Shown here: positions 7,981 through 17,126 of the stretch, piece by piece | Position numbering within the stretch: the stretch's first letter is position 1 | Layout of the letters: every line of letters starts with the position of its first letter | NCBI GenBank assembly: GCA_028281445.1 | Contig: JANQJW010000107.1 | Span: 1-42,727, forward strand | Origin: Planctomycetota bacterium | Lineage (GTDB): Bacteria > Planctomycetota > PLA2 > JAEUHO01 | Reading direction: 5' to 3' | Length of the DNA stretch: 42,727 bases | Translations under genes and position numbers: made by a program | The notes under the pieces: generated by a model | Told to the model about the DNA's origin: nothing | What the model saw: the letters and a program-made list of their open reading frames with translations, nothing else | The model's database searches: none

Positions 7981-10476
7981 ATGGCACGTACCACCACCGT
8001 TTCGCGTTCCCGCTCCGCCCCCCGCCGCGCCCGCGCGCATGAGCACGACCCGCACGACGAGCCCGTCGGTCTGGAGCTGGTCGGTGTGGCGCTGGCGCTC
8101 GGCGCCGTGCTCTTCGCGGCCGCACTCGCTTCGCTCGCCCCCGAAGGTGCGGCGGGTTCGTTCCGCAACGTCACGGGAACAGCCGGTCGCGCCATCGCCG
8201 CGGCCTTCACGTCGGCCGTCGGACTCGGCGCGTGGGTGCTGCCGTGCTTCGGCGTCGCCTGGGGTCTCACGTGCCTGCGCGGCGGCAAGCCGCTGAGCTG
8301 GGGCCGCAAGAGCCTGCTGCTGCCGCTGCTCGTCGGGCTGACCGCCGTGCAAGCCGCGATGCTGCTCAAGTCCGGCGTCCTGCCCGGTCTCGAGCGCTCG
8401 GGACCCGGCGGCTACTTCGGCCTGGCGCTGGGCGCAGCCATGTACGACTTCTTCGGCAAGGCCGCCGGCTTCGTCGTGTTCATCGGCTGGATCGCGGTCT
8501 TCCGCTGGATGACGGACATCGATCTCGTCCGCGTCGGCATCGACACCGGCAAGCGCGCCAAGCAGCGCTGGGACGAGCGCGGCGGCACGGCGGTCGCGGA
8601 CGAGGAAGACGCCGAGTCCGAAGAGGAGTGGGAGTACGAGGACGAAGAGGACTACGGCGAGCAGGAGTACGACGAGGAAGAGTACGAAGACGGGGACGAA
8701 GAATACGACGAAGAGGACTACGAGGAAGACGAAGGCGAATACGGCGAGACGGAGTACGAGGACGAGGACGAGGAGTACGAAGAGGAAGAAGGCGAGGAGG
8801 AGAGCGAAGGCGCCGCGAAGGCAGACGGCGCCGACGCCCACGACGAACCCAAGATCCAGGAGAAGGTCAAGCCGCTCACGCTCCCCAAACCCAAGGCGAA
8901 GCGTCGCCAGCTCCCCAAGCGCCCGACGTCGCGCGGCGAGTACGTCTACCCGCCGCTGAATCTCCTGACGCCGGGCGAGCCGACGGATCCCGAGTCCGTG
9001 CGCGAGGAGGTCGAGGCCAACGCACGCGTGCTCGAAGAGACCCTGGCATCGTTCGGCATCGACGCGCGCGTCGTGTCCCACCTGCGCGGCCCCGTCATCA
9101 CGTTCTTCGAGATCAAGGTGCCTTCGGGCATCCGCCTGAGCCGCGTAACGGCCCTGGCCGACGACATGGCCATCGCGCTCAAGGCGCCCAGCATCCGCAT
9201 CGTGGCGCCGATTCCCGGCCGCAGCACGGTCGGCATCGAGGTGCCGAACCTCCAGCGCGACATGGTGCGCATGCGCGACCTGCTCGAAGACGAGTCGGAG
9301 AAGATGGAGCGCCAAGCAATCCCGATCATTCTCGGTCGCGACACGTCCGGCCGGCCGATCGTCGAGGACCTGGCGGCGACGCCCCACCTCTTGATCGCCG
9401 GCGCGACCGGCTCAGGTAAGAGCGTCTGCATCAACGCGATCCTGCTCTCGATCCTCTACTCACGCGGCCCCGACGAGGTGAACATGATCCTCGTCGATCC
9501 CAAGCAGGTGGAGCTCGCGTTCTTCGAGAACATCCCCCACTTGCTCACGCCCGTCGTCACGGACATGCGTCGCGCGGCGAAGATCCTCGACTGGGCGGTG
9601 GACCGGATGGAGGAACGCTACGCCAAGCTGCTGGCCGTCGGGGTGCGCAACATCTCGGGCTACAACAGCTTGTCGAAGGAGAAGCTCGCCGCGGCCCGCG
9701 AGAAGTCGGGCATGACCGAGGAAGATCTCCCGGATCACCTTCCCTACGTGGTGATCGTCGTCGACGAGCTCGCCGACGTGATGCTGACGAACGGGAAGGA
9801 AGTCGAGATCGCCATCACCCGCATCGCGCAGAAGAGCCGCGCGGTGGGTATCCACCTCGTGCTCGCGACGCAGCGCCCGTCGACGAATGTTATCACGGGT
9901 CTCATCAAGGCGAACATGCCGACGCGCATCTCGTTCGTCGTCTCCAGCAAGATCGACAGTCGCGTCGTGCTAGATGCCAACGGCGCCGACCGCCTGCTCG
10001 GTCACGGCGACATGCTGTACATGCATCCGAGGTCGCTGCACCTCAGGCGCGCGCAGGGCACGCTCGTCACGGACACGGAGGCGCGTGCGACGGTGGACTT
10101 CCTCAAGAAGCACTACCCGGCGCAGGAGTACGAGGACATCCTCAAGGTCGCGTCGGAGACCCTCGGCAACCCGATGGACGACGACGAGCTCTACGAAGAC
10201 GCCGTGCGCGCCGTGCTGACGTCGAAGCTCGGCAGCGCCAGCATGCTCCAGCGCCGCCTGGGCATCGGTTACACGCGCGCTTCGCGCCTCATCGACATGA
10301 TGGCGGATCACGGCGTAGTCGGCCCCCACGTCGGCAGCAAGGCGCGCGAGGTCTACTACGAGCTCGAGGAGTGGGAAGCCACCCTCGCGGGCGCCGAACC
10401 CAAGCCGTCGGAACAGTTCGACTCGATGACCGACGACATCGCCGACCGGCCCGTTGTCGACGAGAGCTGGGACTAG
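7981..10476 (+). CDS. ftsK: FtsK/SpoIIIE DNA translocase with acidic Asp/Glu/Tyr linker
   Basis: FtsK is a membrane-anchored hexameric DNA pump that clears chromosome ends through the division septum. The product has 831 residues. An FtsK_4TM domain occupies about 25-180, with hydrophobic segments near 28-50, 75-100, 110-126 and 140-178. An extreme acidic linker follows at about 205-282, made of Glu, Asp and Tyr. The motor begins near 310. Walker A is IAGATGSGKS with Lys480, and Walker B is YVVIVVDELADVM with Asp595-Glu596. VLATQRPSTNVITG and RISFVVSSKIDSR also match the family. A C-terminal gamma winged-helix (LGSASMLQRRLGIGYTRASR) should read polar DNA motifs. GGGG lies just upstream of the ATG. 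Confidence 0.97.
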   Translation: MARTTTVSRSRSAPRRARAHEHDPHDEPVGLELVGVALALGAVLFAAALASLAPEGAAGSFRNVTGTAGRAIAAAFTSAVGLGAWVLPCFGVAWGLTCLRGGKPLSWGRKSLLLPLLVGLTAVQAAMLLKSGVLPGLERSGPGGYFGLALGAAMYDFFGKAAGFVVFIGWIAVFRWMTDIDLVRVGIDTGKRAKQRWDERGGTAVADEEDAESEEEWEYEDEEDYGEQEYDEEEYEDGDEEYDEEDYEEDEGEYGETEYEDEDEEYEEEEGEEESEGAAKADGADAHDEPKIQEKVKPLTLPKPKAKRRQLPKRPTSRGEYVYPPLNLLTPGEPTDPESVREEVEANARVLEETLASFGIDARVVSHLRGPVITFFEIKVPSGIRLSRVTALADDMAIALKAPSIRIVAPIPGRSTVGIEVPNLQRDMVRMRDLLEDESEKMERQAIPIILGRDTSGRPIVEDLAATPHLLIAGATGSGKSVCINAILLSILYSRGPDEVNMILVDPKQVELAFFENIPHLLTPVVTDMRRAAKILDWAVDRMEERYAKLLAVGVRNISGYNSLSKEKLAAAREKSGMTEEDLPDHLPYVVIVVDELADVMLTNGKEVEIAITRIAQKSRAVGIHLVLATQRPSTNVITGLIKANMPTRISFVVSSKIDSRVVLDANGADRLLGHGDMLYMHPRSLHLRRAQGTLVTDTEARATVDFLKKHYPAQEYEDILKVASETLGNPMDDDELYEDAVRAVLTSKLGSASMLQRRLGIGYTRASRLIDMMADHGVVGPHVGSKAREVYYELEEWEATLAGAEPKPSEQFDSMTDDIADRPVVDESWD

Positions 10477-10504
10477 CTGCGGAGCTCGAGCCTCGGACGC
10501 CTCG

Positions 10505-10510
10505 TAGACT
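10505..10510 (+). promoter_or_regulatory. -10-like box TAGACT before the broken membrane-protein gene
   Basis: TAGACT is followed by 9 bases (containing GGAGG) and the ATG at 10520. The spacing matches the other TANNNT boxes in the window, although here a Shine-Dalgarno-like GGAGG is also present. Confidence 0.35.
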
Positions 10511-10519
10511 GCGGAGGCG

Positions 10520-10975
10520 ATGCGGGACTACTCCCCGAGCGGGGCGTTCTACGGGATGGCAGTGCTTGCACTGGCGTGGCTGGTCTACGGGACCGGGCGA
10601 TCGCGGGCTGGTGGAATCCGAACCGCGGATTCGACGCCTTCGTCTTCGCGGCGCTCGGATTCGTCGGCGTCGTGTCGCTTGCGATCAGCTGGCACCGATT
10701 CACCGTGACCGACCGGGGACTGCGCGTCGTCGACATCCGCGGCTGGCGCGTACATCCCTGGACCGATCTGCGTCTCCCGCTGCGAAAGAGGTTCGGGCAC
10801 TACGGCGGTGACTACGGAGCGGCCAGCCCACGGTCCCGTCGCGGCGGACGCCTACTCGCACCTGGTTCGCGACACGCGCGGACGCACGCTTTACCGACTC
10901 GGGCCGTGGTACCGGCGCCGCCACGAGCTGCTGCGGCACATCCGCCGGCGGATTCGGGCTGAGAACGGCGGGTAG
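10520..10975 (+). pseudogene. Small membrane protein gene split by two compensating frameshifts
   Basis: Three consecutive segments look like one protein. Frame A gives MRDYSPSGAFYGMAVLALAWLVYGTG, with a membrane helix. From about 10600 a second frame gives WWNPNRGFDAFVFAALGF, a second helix, then HRFTVTDRGLRVVDIRGWRV, which resembles a bacterial PH-like domain strand. From about 10800 the sequence returns to frame A with DAYSHLVRDTRGRTLYRLG and YRRRHELLRHIRRRIRAENG, then stops at 10973. The total length, 456 bases, is divisible by three, so the two shifts cancel out. It may be a true pseudogene or two assembly or read errors. No single frame gives a plausible protein. No function is assigned. 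Confidence 0.55.
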
Positions 10976-10992
10976 AGGGCGATCGCGGGTTC

Positions 10993-11128
10993 TGGGTGCT
11001 GAGTATTGGGAACGAGAACGGGTTCGGGAACGGGTTCTGGGTTCTGCGTGCTGAGTGCAGAAGGCGAACACCTCAGTACTCAGCGCCCATCACTCGTTCT
11101 CGATCCCGTTCCCAACACCCAGCACCCA
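10993..11128. repeat. 136-bp inverted-repeat element between convergent genes
   Basis: The outer arms TGGGTGCTGAGTATTGGGAA and the complement of TTCCCAACACCCAGCACCCA match at about 20 of 22 positions. The inside is rich in short CTGAGT, GGTTC and GGGAACG repeats, including a nested GCTGAGT...ACTCAGC pair. The element can fold into one long hairpin. It ends 7 bases before the stop codon of the esterase gene and may terminate transcription from both sides. No transposase is present. Confidence 0.65.
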
Positions 11129-11135
11129 AGACGGC

Positions 11136-13187
11136 CTACTTCGGTCGCACGAAGACCCGCAGCCGCATTGCCAGATAGCTCGCCGCGTTGCCGGCGAACG
11201 TCCAGTCGCGCGTGCGCTTGTCTGTGTCCGAGTTGCCGATCCCGATGTCCGCGGCCGCGGCGCCCGCTCGCCAGTTGTTGATCGCGAAGACCGTCTGCTC
11301 CGCCTTGGGGTTGTGGACCTGCATGGAGCCGTAGCCGGCGACGAGACTGCCGGGCGCGTCGCCGAAGTCCCAGAGCTTGTCCGAAGCAAACGGAACGGCG
11401 GCGCTGTTGTCCGGGCCGTAGTTGTTCGGCCAGAACTCGATCGTGCCCGCCTGCTTCTTACCGACGCGAACCTGCGGCACGTTCGAAGCCACGCACATGC
11501 CCGTGACCGTCTGCTGGAAATGCGCGCGCGACTGGACCGTGGGAATCGCAATACGCTTCAAGTCGTCGACCCACGCGTCCATCGAGACCCACACGTAGCG
11601 CGCCTTGCCGTACTCGGGCTGCAGCTCGAGCAGGTAGCCGATCTTGTCGAACGACTCCGTGAAGGTCTTCGACTTGTCGACGGCGTAGCGCGGCTCGGCG
11701 CCGAGCCCATCCAGTCTCAGGTCGTAGATCAGCGAATAGCCGAAAGCCTGCGTCACCTCGGGCAGGGAGTCGGGCAGTTCCACGCGGCCCTTGCGGAAGG
11801 GGCGCGCGGGCAGGCCCGCGTGATTCACGAGGTTGGGCTGCGCCAGCTTGTGCCAGCCGAACCGCATCGCGCGCGGGTTCGCCACGCCGTCTGCGCGCAA
11901 CGTGATCGTGTCGCCCTTGATCGTCGCTTTGGCAGGCACGAAACCCGTTCCATCGGCGGCGATCTCGAAGTGGCTCGGGGGCTTGCGGTCACGCGTCTTG
12001 AGTCCGATGGCGGCATTGAAGCGCAGGCGCAGGAAGCTGCCCTGACGCCACATGCTCGCCAGCTCCGGCCCGCGGTCTTCGATGCCGCTACGGCGGTGGA
12101 GACGGCGCAGGACGATGCGCGCGAGACGATCGCCGACGTCCTGCTTGTTCGGGGGGTGGATGTCGTCGAGCGTGGCGATGTCGTGCGTGACGGCCATGGC
12201 CGTGAAGGGCACCTGGTCGAGCACCTTGGTCTGTGCTTCCCAGAAGGCCGGCAGCACCGACGGGTGCTCGTTGCCGTAGCGATACGGTGCGATCTGGACG
12301 AAGTAGAAGGGGAAGGCCTTGCGGTTCCACGCTTCGCGCCATCCGCCGATCAACGCCTTCATCTTGTCGGTGTAGATCGCCCCGTCCTTGTGGTTCGACT
12401 CGCCCTGGTACCAGACCGCACCGCGCATGCCGTAACCGACAACAGGCGCGATCATGCCGTTGTAGAGGACCGACGGCTGCTGGTGGCTCTTCGGTTTCTT
12501 CCCGCGGAGATCCCACACGCGCTGCTCGAACGACCTCAGCGAGCGCTCGCGCTCGAACCCGTCGAGGTTGATCCACGGCTCGATGCGGGTTCCCCCCCAC
12601 GACGCGTTGATCAGACCGACAGGGACCTTCAGCGTCCTGTGGATCTCGCGCGCCATGTAGTAGCCGCACGCCGAGAAGTTGCCGACGGTCTCGGGCGAGC
12701 AGATCTCCCACGCCGCGTCGATGTCGGACTGCGGATCGCCGCTCGCCCGGTGCGGGACCTTGATGTGGCGGATCTTGGGGTAGCGGGCCGCCTTGATCTC
12801 CTGCTTGGCGTCCGCGGCACGGCTGACCGGCCACTCCATGTTCGACTGCCCCGAGCACAGCCAGACCTCACCGATGTAGACGTCTTTGATCTTGAGCGTC
12901 TCTTCGTCAGTGATCACCCGCAGCGTGTACGGCCCCCCGGAGCGCATGAGGTCGATGTGGGTAGACCAGCGGCCCTTGCTGTCGGCCCGCGCCGCGGTCT
13001 CGGCGTCCGAGATGCGGATGCGGACGTAGGTGCCGGGGTCTGCCCAGCCCCAGATGCGCGTGTCTTCCCCCCGTTGGAGCACCATGTGGTCGCTGAAGAC
13101 GCCGGGCAGGCGTAGCTCGGCCGAAGCGTCCGGTGCGAGAAAGCAGAAAGCCAGAAACAGCGCAGCGATGACCGACGTCGGGCGCAT
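11136..13187 (-). CDS. Sialate O-acetylesterase-like secreted SGNH esterase
   Basis: The 683-residue product has a cleavable signal peptide (about 1-23, ending APDASA) and an N-terminal beta-sandwich (LRLPGVFSDHMVLQRG). The SGNH esterase core carries the catalytic Ser in WLCSGQSNMEWP, the block GAVWYQGESN, and the Asp-His pair in DDIHPPNKQDVGDRLA. Such enzymes remove acetyl groups from acetylated sugars outside the cytoplasm. After about residue 475 there is an additional beta-rich domain of about 200 residues (YVWVSMDAWVDDLKRIAIP, GTIEFWPNNYGP, YGSMQVHNP) that the basic family lacks; it may bind sugar. The start has TACGAT 7 bases upstream and no Shine-Dalgarno. Substrate is inferred from family only. 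Confidence 0.9.
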   Translation of the reverse strand: MRPTSVIAALFLAFCFLAPDASAELRLPGVFSDHMVLQRGEDTRIWGWADPGTYVRIRISDAETAARADSKGRWSTHIDLMRSGGPYTLRVITDEETLKIKDVYIGEVWLCSGQSNMEWPVSRAADAKQEIKAARYPKIRHIKVPHRASGDPQSDIDAAWEICSPETVGNFSACGYYMAREIHRTLKVPVGLINASWGGTRIEPWINLDGFERERSLRSFEQRVWDLRGKKPKSHQQPSVLYNGMIAPVVGYGMRGAVWYQGESNHKDGAIYTDKMKALIGGWREAWNRKAFPFYFVQIAPYRYGNEHPSVLPAFWEAQTKVLDQVPFTAMAVTHDIATLDDIHPPNKQDVGDRLARIVLRRLHRRSGIEDRGPELASMWRQGSFLRLRFNAAIGLKTRDRKPPSHFEIAADGTGFVPAKATIKGDTITLRADGVANPRAMRFGWHKLAQPNLVNHAGLPARPFRKGRVELPDSLPEVTQAFGYSLIYDLRLDGLGAEPRYAVDKSKTFTESFDKIGYLLELQPEYGKARYVWVSMDAWVDDLKRIAIPTVQSRAHFQQTVTGMCVASNVPQVRVGKKQAGTIEFWPNNYGPDNSAAVPFASDKLWDFGDAPGSLVAGYGSMQVHNPKAEQTVFAINNWRAGAAAADIGIGNSDTDKRTRDWTFAGNAASYLAMRLRVFVRPK

Positions 13188-13194
13188 GGCGTGA

Positions 13195-13200
13195 ATCGTA
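13195..13200 (-). promoter_or_regulatory. -10-like box TACGAT of the esterase gene
   Basis: On the minus strand TACGAT is followed by 7 bases (tcacgcc) and the ATG at 13187. There is no room for a Shine-Dalgarno. The divergent DUF2237 gene starts 35 bases from the esterase start. Confidence 0.5.
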
Positions 13201-13222
13201 CGCGCCTCCGTGGGAGACGACC

Positions 13223-13591
13223 ATGGCCAAGAACGTCCTCGGTGAAGACCTCCAGACGTGCTCGACAGAGCCGCTGACAGGCTGGCACCGCAACGGCCTG
13301 TGCGAGACGGGCCCTGACGATCACGGCCTGCACTGCGTGTGCGCCGTGATGACGGACGAGTTCCTCGCCTTCAGCCGCGATCGCGGCAACGACCTGATGT
13401 CGCCGATGCCCCAGCACGGGTTCCCGGGCCTGGTCGAAGGCGAGCGCTGGTGCCTGTGCATCAACCGCTGGAAGGAAGCGTTCGAGGCGGGGTGCGCGCC
13501 CCCGGTCGTACTGTCCGCGACACACATTTCGACGCTCGAGTTCGTGGATCTCGAGGACCTGCAGCGGCACGCCGTCGAGCCTACGGCATGA
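13223..13591 (+). CDS. DUF2237 family protein
   Basis: The 122-residue protein carries the full pattern of this family: KNVLGEDLQTCSTEPLTGWH, GLCETGPDDHGLHCVCAVMT, DEFLAFSRDRGNDL, HGFPGLVEGERWCLCINRW, EAFEAGCAPPVVLSATH and LQRHAV near the end. Cysteines are conserved, but the biochemical role of the family is unknown to me. GGGAGA lies about 8 bases before the ATG. It overlaps the following DUF1569 gene by ATGA, so the two are probably co-translated. Confidence 0.9.
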   Translation: MAKNVLGEDLQTCSTEPLTGWHRNGLCETGPDDHGLHCVCAVMTDEFLAFSRDRGNDLMSPMPQHGFPGLVEGERWCLCINRWKEAFEAGCAPPVVLSATHISTLEFVDLEDLQRHAVEPTA

Positions 13592-14055
13592 GCAAGAACA
13601 TCCTCGACGCCGAGGTGCGCAAGGACACACTCTCGCGCGTGGATGCGTTGACGCCGGAGCACCAGCGCCGCTGGGGCAGGCTGTCCGTGAACGAGATGGT
13701 CTGCCACCTGGGCGACCAGATTCGCCTGGCGCTGGGCGACCTCGAGGCGAAGGACATTTCCAGCGTCTTCACGCGCTCAGGGCTCAAGTGGATGGTGCTC
13801 GCCGGCATGCCGTTCCCGAAAGGCAAGGTCCAGACGTTCGAAGAGCTCGATCACGCCAAGGGCGGCGGCACGCAGGCGGTCACGCTGGCCGACGACATCG
13901 AGACACTCAAGAATCTCGTTGCGCGGTTCGTGGATCGCAGCGGGCAAGATGGCCAGTTCACGCGCAACCCTGTCTTCGGCGCGCTGTCGAACAAGCAGTG
14001 GGGTCGCCTGGTCTTCCTCCACATGAATCACCACCTCGCGCAGTTCGGCGCGTAG
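13588..14055 (+). CDS. DUF1569 (DinB-like four-helix) protein
   Basis: The 155-residue product resembles DUF1569 proteins of the DinB/YfiT-like metal-binding four-helix superfamily. It has an N-terminal His in LSVNEMVCHLGDQIRLAL and a C-terminal HMNHHLAQFGA. These histidines are the usual metal ligands, and typical enzymes of the superfamily use thiol cofactors, but no substrate can be named. The first codon overlaps the stop of the DUF2237 gene (ATGA). It converges with the next gene with only 11 bases between stops. Confidence 0.85.
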   Translation: MSKNILDAEVRKDTLSRVDALTPEHQRRWGRLSVNEMVCHLGDQIRLALGDLEAKDISSVFTRSGLKWMVLAGMPFPKGKVQTFEELDHAKGGGTQAVTLADDIETLKNLVARFVDRSGQDGQFTRNPVFGALSNKQWGRLVFLHMNHHLAQFGA

Positions 14056-14066
14056 GCAGGTCGCGG

Positions 14067-17024
14067 CTAATTCCAGGCAATCGAGAGGTCCGTCGCCGGC
14101 TCGATCCCTCGGGCGAGAACGCGCTGCGTCCCGTTCGGATGGAGCGCGATGATGTCGTAGCGTCCAGGCAGCACCGTCTCCTCGAACGTGCCGTCGTCCC
14201 CGATGGCCAGCTCGAAGCAACAACCGTCCCCGCGCGCGAAGACCTCGGTGCGGCCGAGCGGCTTCGCGAGTTGGATCGCGCCGGCCATTGACACACCCTT
14301 GCGCAGCGTGACGGTCACCTCGCTACCGGCGCGCACGTTCTTCAAGCACCCCACGAGTTCCTCTCCCTCGTACGCCACGAGATCGTAGGTCGCATCCGCA
14401 GCAAGGCCGTCGATCGCCATGTCGCGCTCCCAACTGTTGGCACCGCCGCGGAGCATCACCGTGCCTGCCTCCCACGCCTGGACCGACCCGTAGATCATGT
14501 CCCCTTCTACCTTCACGCGAATGGTCGCCGTGCGGGCAACCGGCAGCACGAGGTCCGTCGTGCCCGCCTTCACGTGGCGGCTGACGATGTAGGCGTAGCC
14601 CTGCTTCGAATTGAGCCAGATCGCGAGACGATAGGTACCGGGTGCAAGCCCCGGCAATGCGAACGTCCCGTCCGAGTCTTCCTCGAAGTGCGCGTAGTCC
14701 GAGAATTCCAGGTCGTGGTGCACGACGTGCACGCCGCCCTTGAGGCGCGTGCCGGGCGGGACGACCACCTTGCCCCGGATCTCGAGGCCCGGCAGGAGGT
14801 GGAACTCGATGTCGTCGGTCCCCGGGCGCACCGTCTTCACTTCGAGCGAGACGCGCAATCCCAACGTCTTCGCTTCTTCATGGCGGATGCTCACGCGCAG
14901 GTCGCGCCCGAGCGGCAGCTGCTTGGCCTCGAAGGCCCCCGACGCGTCCACCGCAACCCTGCGGTTCTCCAACGTGTGCGGCGGATCGTCCGGCGTCGTG
15001 TCCCAGGCCACGAAGACCAGCTTGCGCCCCGCGACCTCCACACCCGGCGGAACGACGAGACGCCCCGCAATCGAGCCGGCCGGCTGCAAGGTGACTTCCA
15101 TGCCCGGCAACGCGCGCTCGAACGGAAACGCACCGACGCGCGCGTATCCCGGCGGCGCGTCGGTGTGAATGGTCTGAATGTCGCCGTCATCCGCAGGCAT
15201 GCGGAACTCGAACGTCCCGTCCGGCCGAATGGGAATCGGCGTCTTCGTGGCTTCGTCCTCGTCCCAGTCCCGCGTGGCGAGGTGCATGCGTACACCCGGT
15301 ACGGGCCGGCCCTGCGGGTCCACTACGCGCCCCGTCAACAGGTCCCCGCGCACGAGCTTGACCTCGATGACGCCGTCCGCAGGCAGCGTCTCGACGCGCA
15401 CCTTGTCCTCCTCGGTTCCCGTCGTAAGCGGGCGACCTTCCTTGTCGTACGCATCCTCGAGCTCGATGATGAACGGCGCGACACCCCACACGCGGAACGC
15501 AAGCTCCGTCTTCTCTTCGTCGTATTCGTGCTGGCCGAAGTCGTAGTCATCGCTCGCGGCCTCGCTCCAGACCGAGCAGTCGTAGTTATCTAGCTCTGCA
15601 CCCTCGGGTGGGATCACCCGAACCGTCAGGTTCGTCCACGTAGACCCCTTGGACACGATCTCGACGCCGCGCTTGTCCAGCTCGACGCCGGCAAGGAGCA
15701 CTTCGCTCTCGGTGGGCGTCACGCGCGTTACGTCGAAGGGGCCGGGGGACGGCGAGGCAATGACGAGCTGTCCGTCTTCGTCCACGTCGTCGTAGAGCTC
15801 GTCCAGGTCCGGCCTCCAGCCGGCCCGCGGCGTCGCGTTCACCGGGTGCAAGGCGATGCGCTCCTCCTTCAGCGGCTTGCCGGACGGATCCCGCACCGTG
15901 GCCTCGAACACGTAGCGGCGCGGGATGACGAAGTCGACGCCGGCCTTGACTTCACCGGGGCGCAACCCTTCGACGTCATTCTCCGCGCCGGCCATGTACG
16001 GATCGCGCCACTCCGCCTCGATCTCCACGTCTTCCGGCACCAGGTCTTCGAGCTTGTACGCGCCGTCCGGTCCGACCTCCACGTCCTCGCTGCGACCGCC
16101 CCAGCACCAGTGCCGCCACTTGTGCCGGGCTCCGAGCCCCACGTTCGCCCCGGCCGCGGGCGCCCCGTCCGCGTAACGCACGTGCCCGCTCACGGAAGCG
16201 TTGGGCTGAAGCTCCAGAAGCACGTCCGCAGGCGGCTGCGACGCATCGGCGACGACCTTCGCCCAGCGACACGCGTGCCCCTTCTTGTAGGCCGCGATGT
16301 GGATCTCCTCGCACGCCGGCGGGATGCAGCGGATCGCGAAGCGACCGTCGGCCCCGCTCCAGAGCGGAAACCGCTTGCGCCAGCCCACGATCTCCATGTC
16401 GAGGCGCCGTTCGAGCTTGCGGAACCACGAGCCTTGCGCAATGCGAATGGGAACGCCGACCAGAGGCTTGCCGTGCATGTCGACGACGCGGCCGCGGATC
16501 GTGCGCCCGATGGCCAGGCGCAGCACGCGCTCGGGTAGCTCGCCCTCCTCGGGCACGTCGACCATCGCCTTGGCCGGAGGCGGCGCCTTGTCCTCTGCCG
16601 CGAGCAGCTCCTGGATGCCGTGGGGCACGTACTGCGGGTGGTAGGCCGTAAGCCAGTACGGCCCGGGTTCGAGCGCGAGCTCGAAGCTGCCCTCCGCATC
16701 GCTCGCACCGAGGCGTATGCCCTTTTCCCCGTCGCGGCAGAACGCAAAGACGAGCGCGCCCTTGATCGCGGTGCCGCCGGCTGCCTCGATGACGCGGCCA
16801 CGGAGCGGATGCGCCTGCTTCTCCCGGCGCTTCTCGGCTGCCTCCTCGATCTCGGTGCCGCGTAACGTCGGTGCCTTGGCCCGCAGCGATTCGGGGACTC
16901 CGTCGTCTCCCGTCGCGCCTCGATCCGGAGCAGGATTGTCGACGTCGCTGCGCGGATCCCCGGCAAGCAGCCAGACAACGGCCACCGCAACCAGCCCCAG
17001 CGCGATCCATCCACCCGTACGCAC
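14067..17024 (-). CDS. Membrane-anchored protein with about seven carboxypeptidase-regulatory-like domains
   Basis: The 985-residue product has one N-terminal membrane anchor (about 6-22, IALGLVAVAVVWLLAG). The rest is a long chain of transthyretin-like beta-sandwich domains. Repeated domain starts are visible: HPLRGRVIEAAGGTAIKGA, RTIRGRVVDMHGKPLVGVP, ASVSGHVRYADGAPAAGA, FEATVRDPSGKPLKEE, LLTGRVVDPQGRPVPGV, GSIAGRLVVPPGVEVAG and LEIRGKVVVPPGTRLKGG. Each is followed by a D-G-x-F/Y strand and a G-x-Y or similar. Such domains give an extended adhesive or scaffold rod outside the membrane; no enzyme domain is present. The start is a GTG with TAGTCT 6 bases upstream. The surface location is inferred from the anchor and fold. 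Confidence 0.85.
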   Translation of the reverse strand: MRTGGWIALGLVAVAVVWLLAGDPRSDVDNPAPDRGATGDDGVPESLRAKAPTLRGTEIEEAAEKRREKQAHPLRGRVIEAAGGTAIKGALVFAFCRDGEKGIRLGASDAEGSFELALEPGPYWLTAYHPQYVPHGIQELLAAEDKAPPPAKAMVDVPEEGELPERVLRLAIGRTIRGRVVDMHGKPLVGVPIRIAQGSWFRKLERRLDMEIVGWRKRFPLWSGADGRFAIRCIPPACEEIHIAAYKKGHACRWAKVVADASQPPADVLLELQPNASVSGHVRYADGAPAAGANVGLGARHKWRHWCWGGRSEDVEVGPDGAYKLEDLVPEDVEIEAEWRDPYMAGAENDVEGLRPGEVKAGVDFVIPRRYVFEATVRDPSGKPLKEERIALHPVNATPRAGWRPDLDELYDDVDEDGQLVIASPSPGPFDVTRVTPTESEVLLAGVELDKRGVEIVSKGSTWTNLTVRVIPPEGAELDNYDCSVWSEAASDDYDFGQHEYDEEKTELAFRVWGVAPFIIELEDAYDKEGRPLTTGTEEDKVRVETLPADGVIEVKLVRGDLLTGRVVDPQGRPVPGVRMHLATRDWDEDEATKTPIPIRPDGTFEFRMPADDGDIQTIHTDAPPGYARVGAFPFERALPGMEVTLQPAGSIAGRLVVPPGVEVAGRKLVFVAWDTTPDDPPHTLENRRVAVDASGAFEAKQLPLGRDLRVSIRHEEAKTLGLRVSLEVKTVRPGTDDIEFHLLPGLEIRGKVVVPPGTRLKGGVHVVHHDLEFSDYAHFEEDSDGTFALPGLAPGTYRLAIWLNSKQGYAYIVSRHVKAGTTDLVLPVARTATIRVKVEGDMIYGSVQAWEAGTVMLRGGANSWERDMAIDGLAADATYDLVAYEGEELVGCLKNVRAGSEVTVTLRKGVSMAGAIQLAKPLGRTEVFARGDGCCFELAIGDDGTFEETVLPGRYDIIALHPNGTQRVLARGIEPATDLSIAWN

Positions 17025-17030
17025 GAGCCC

Positions 17031-17036
17031 AGACTA
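17031..17036 (-). promoter_or_regulatory. -10-like box TAGTCT of the repeat-domain surface protein gene
   Basis: On the minus strand TAGTCT is followed by 6 bases (gggctc) and the GTG at 17024. The 6-base gap leaves no room for a Shine-Dalgarno. Confidence 0.45.
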
Positions 17037-17126
17037 CTCGCGGCGCGTGCCTTCATGGGAGAACCACGAAACCACCACGGGCACGGGATCGTCGGGCGGG
17101 GTATCAACCGTAGGGAGATTCCGCCG

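Noticed and set aside
11055..13115. A 686-residue plus-strand open frame across the esterase gene
   Set aside because: It overlaps the esterase completely, has no recognisable motif, and the minus-strand product has all family signatures.
14574..15593. A 339-residue plus-strand open frame inside the surface-protein gene
   Set aside because: Shadow of the carboxypeptidase-regulatory-like repeats on the other strand, with no motif of its own.
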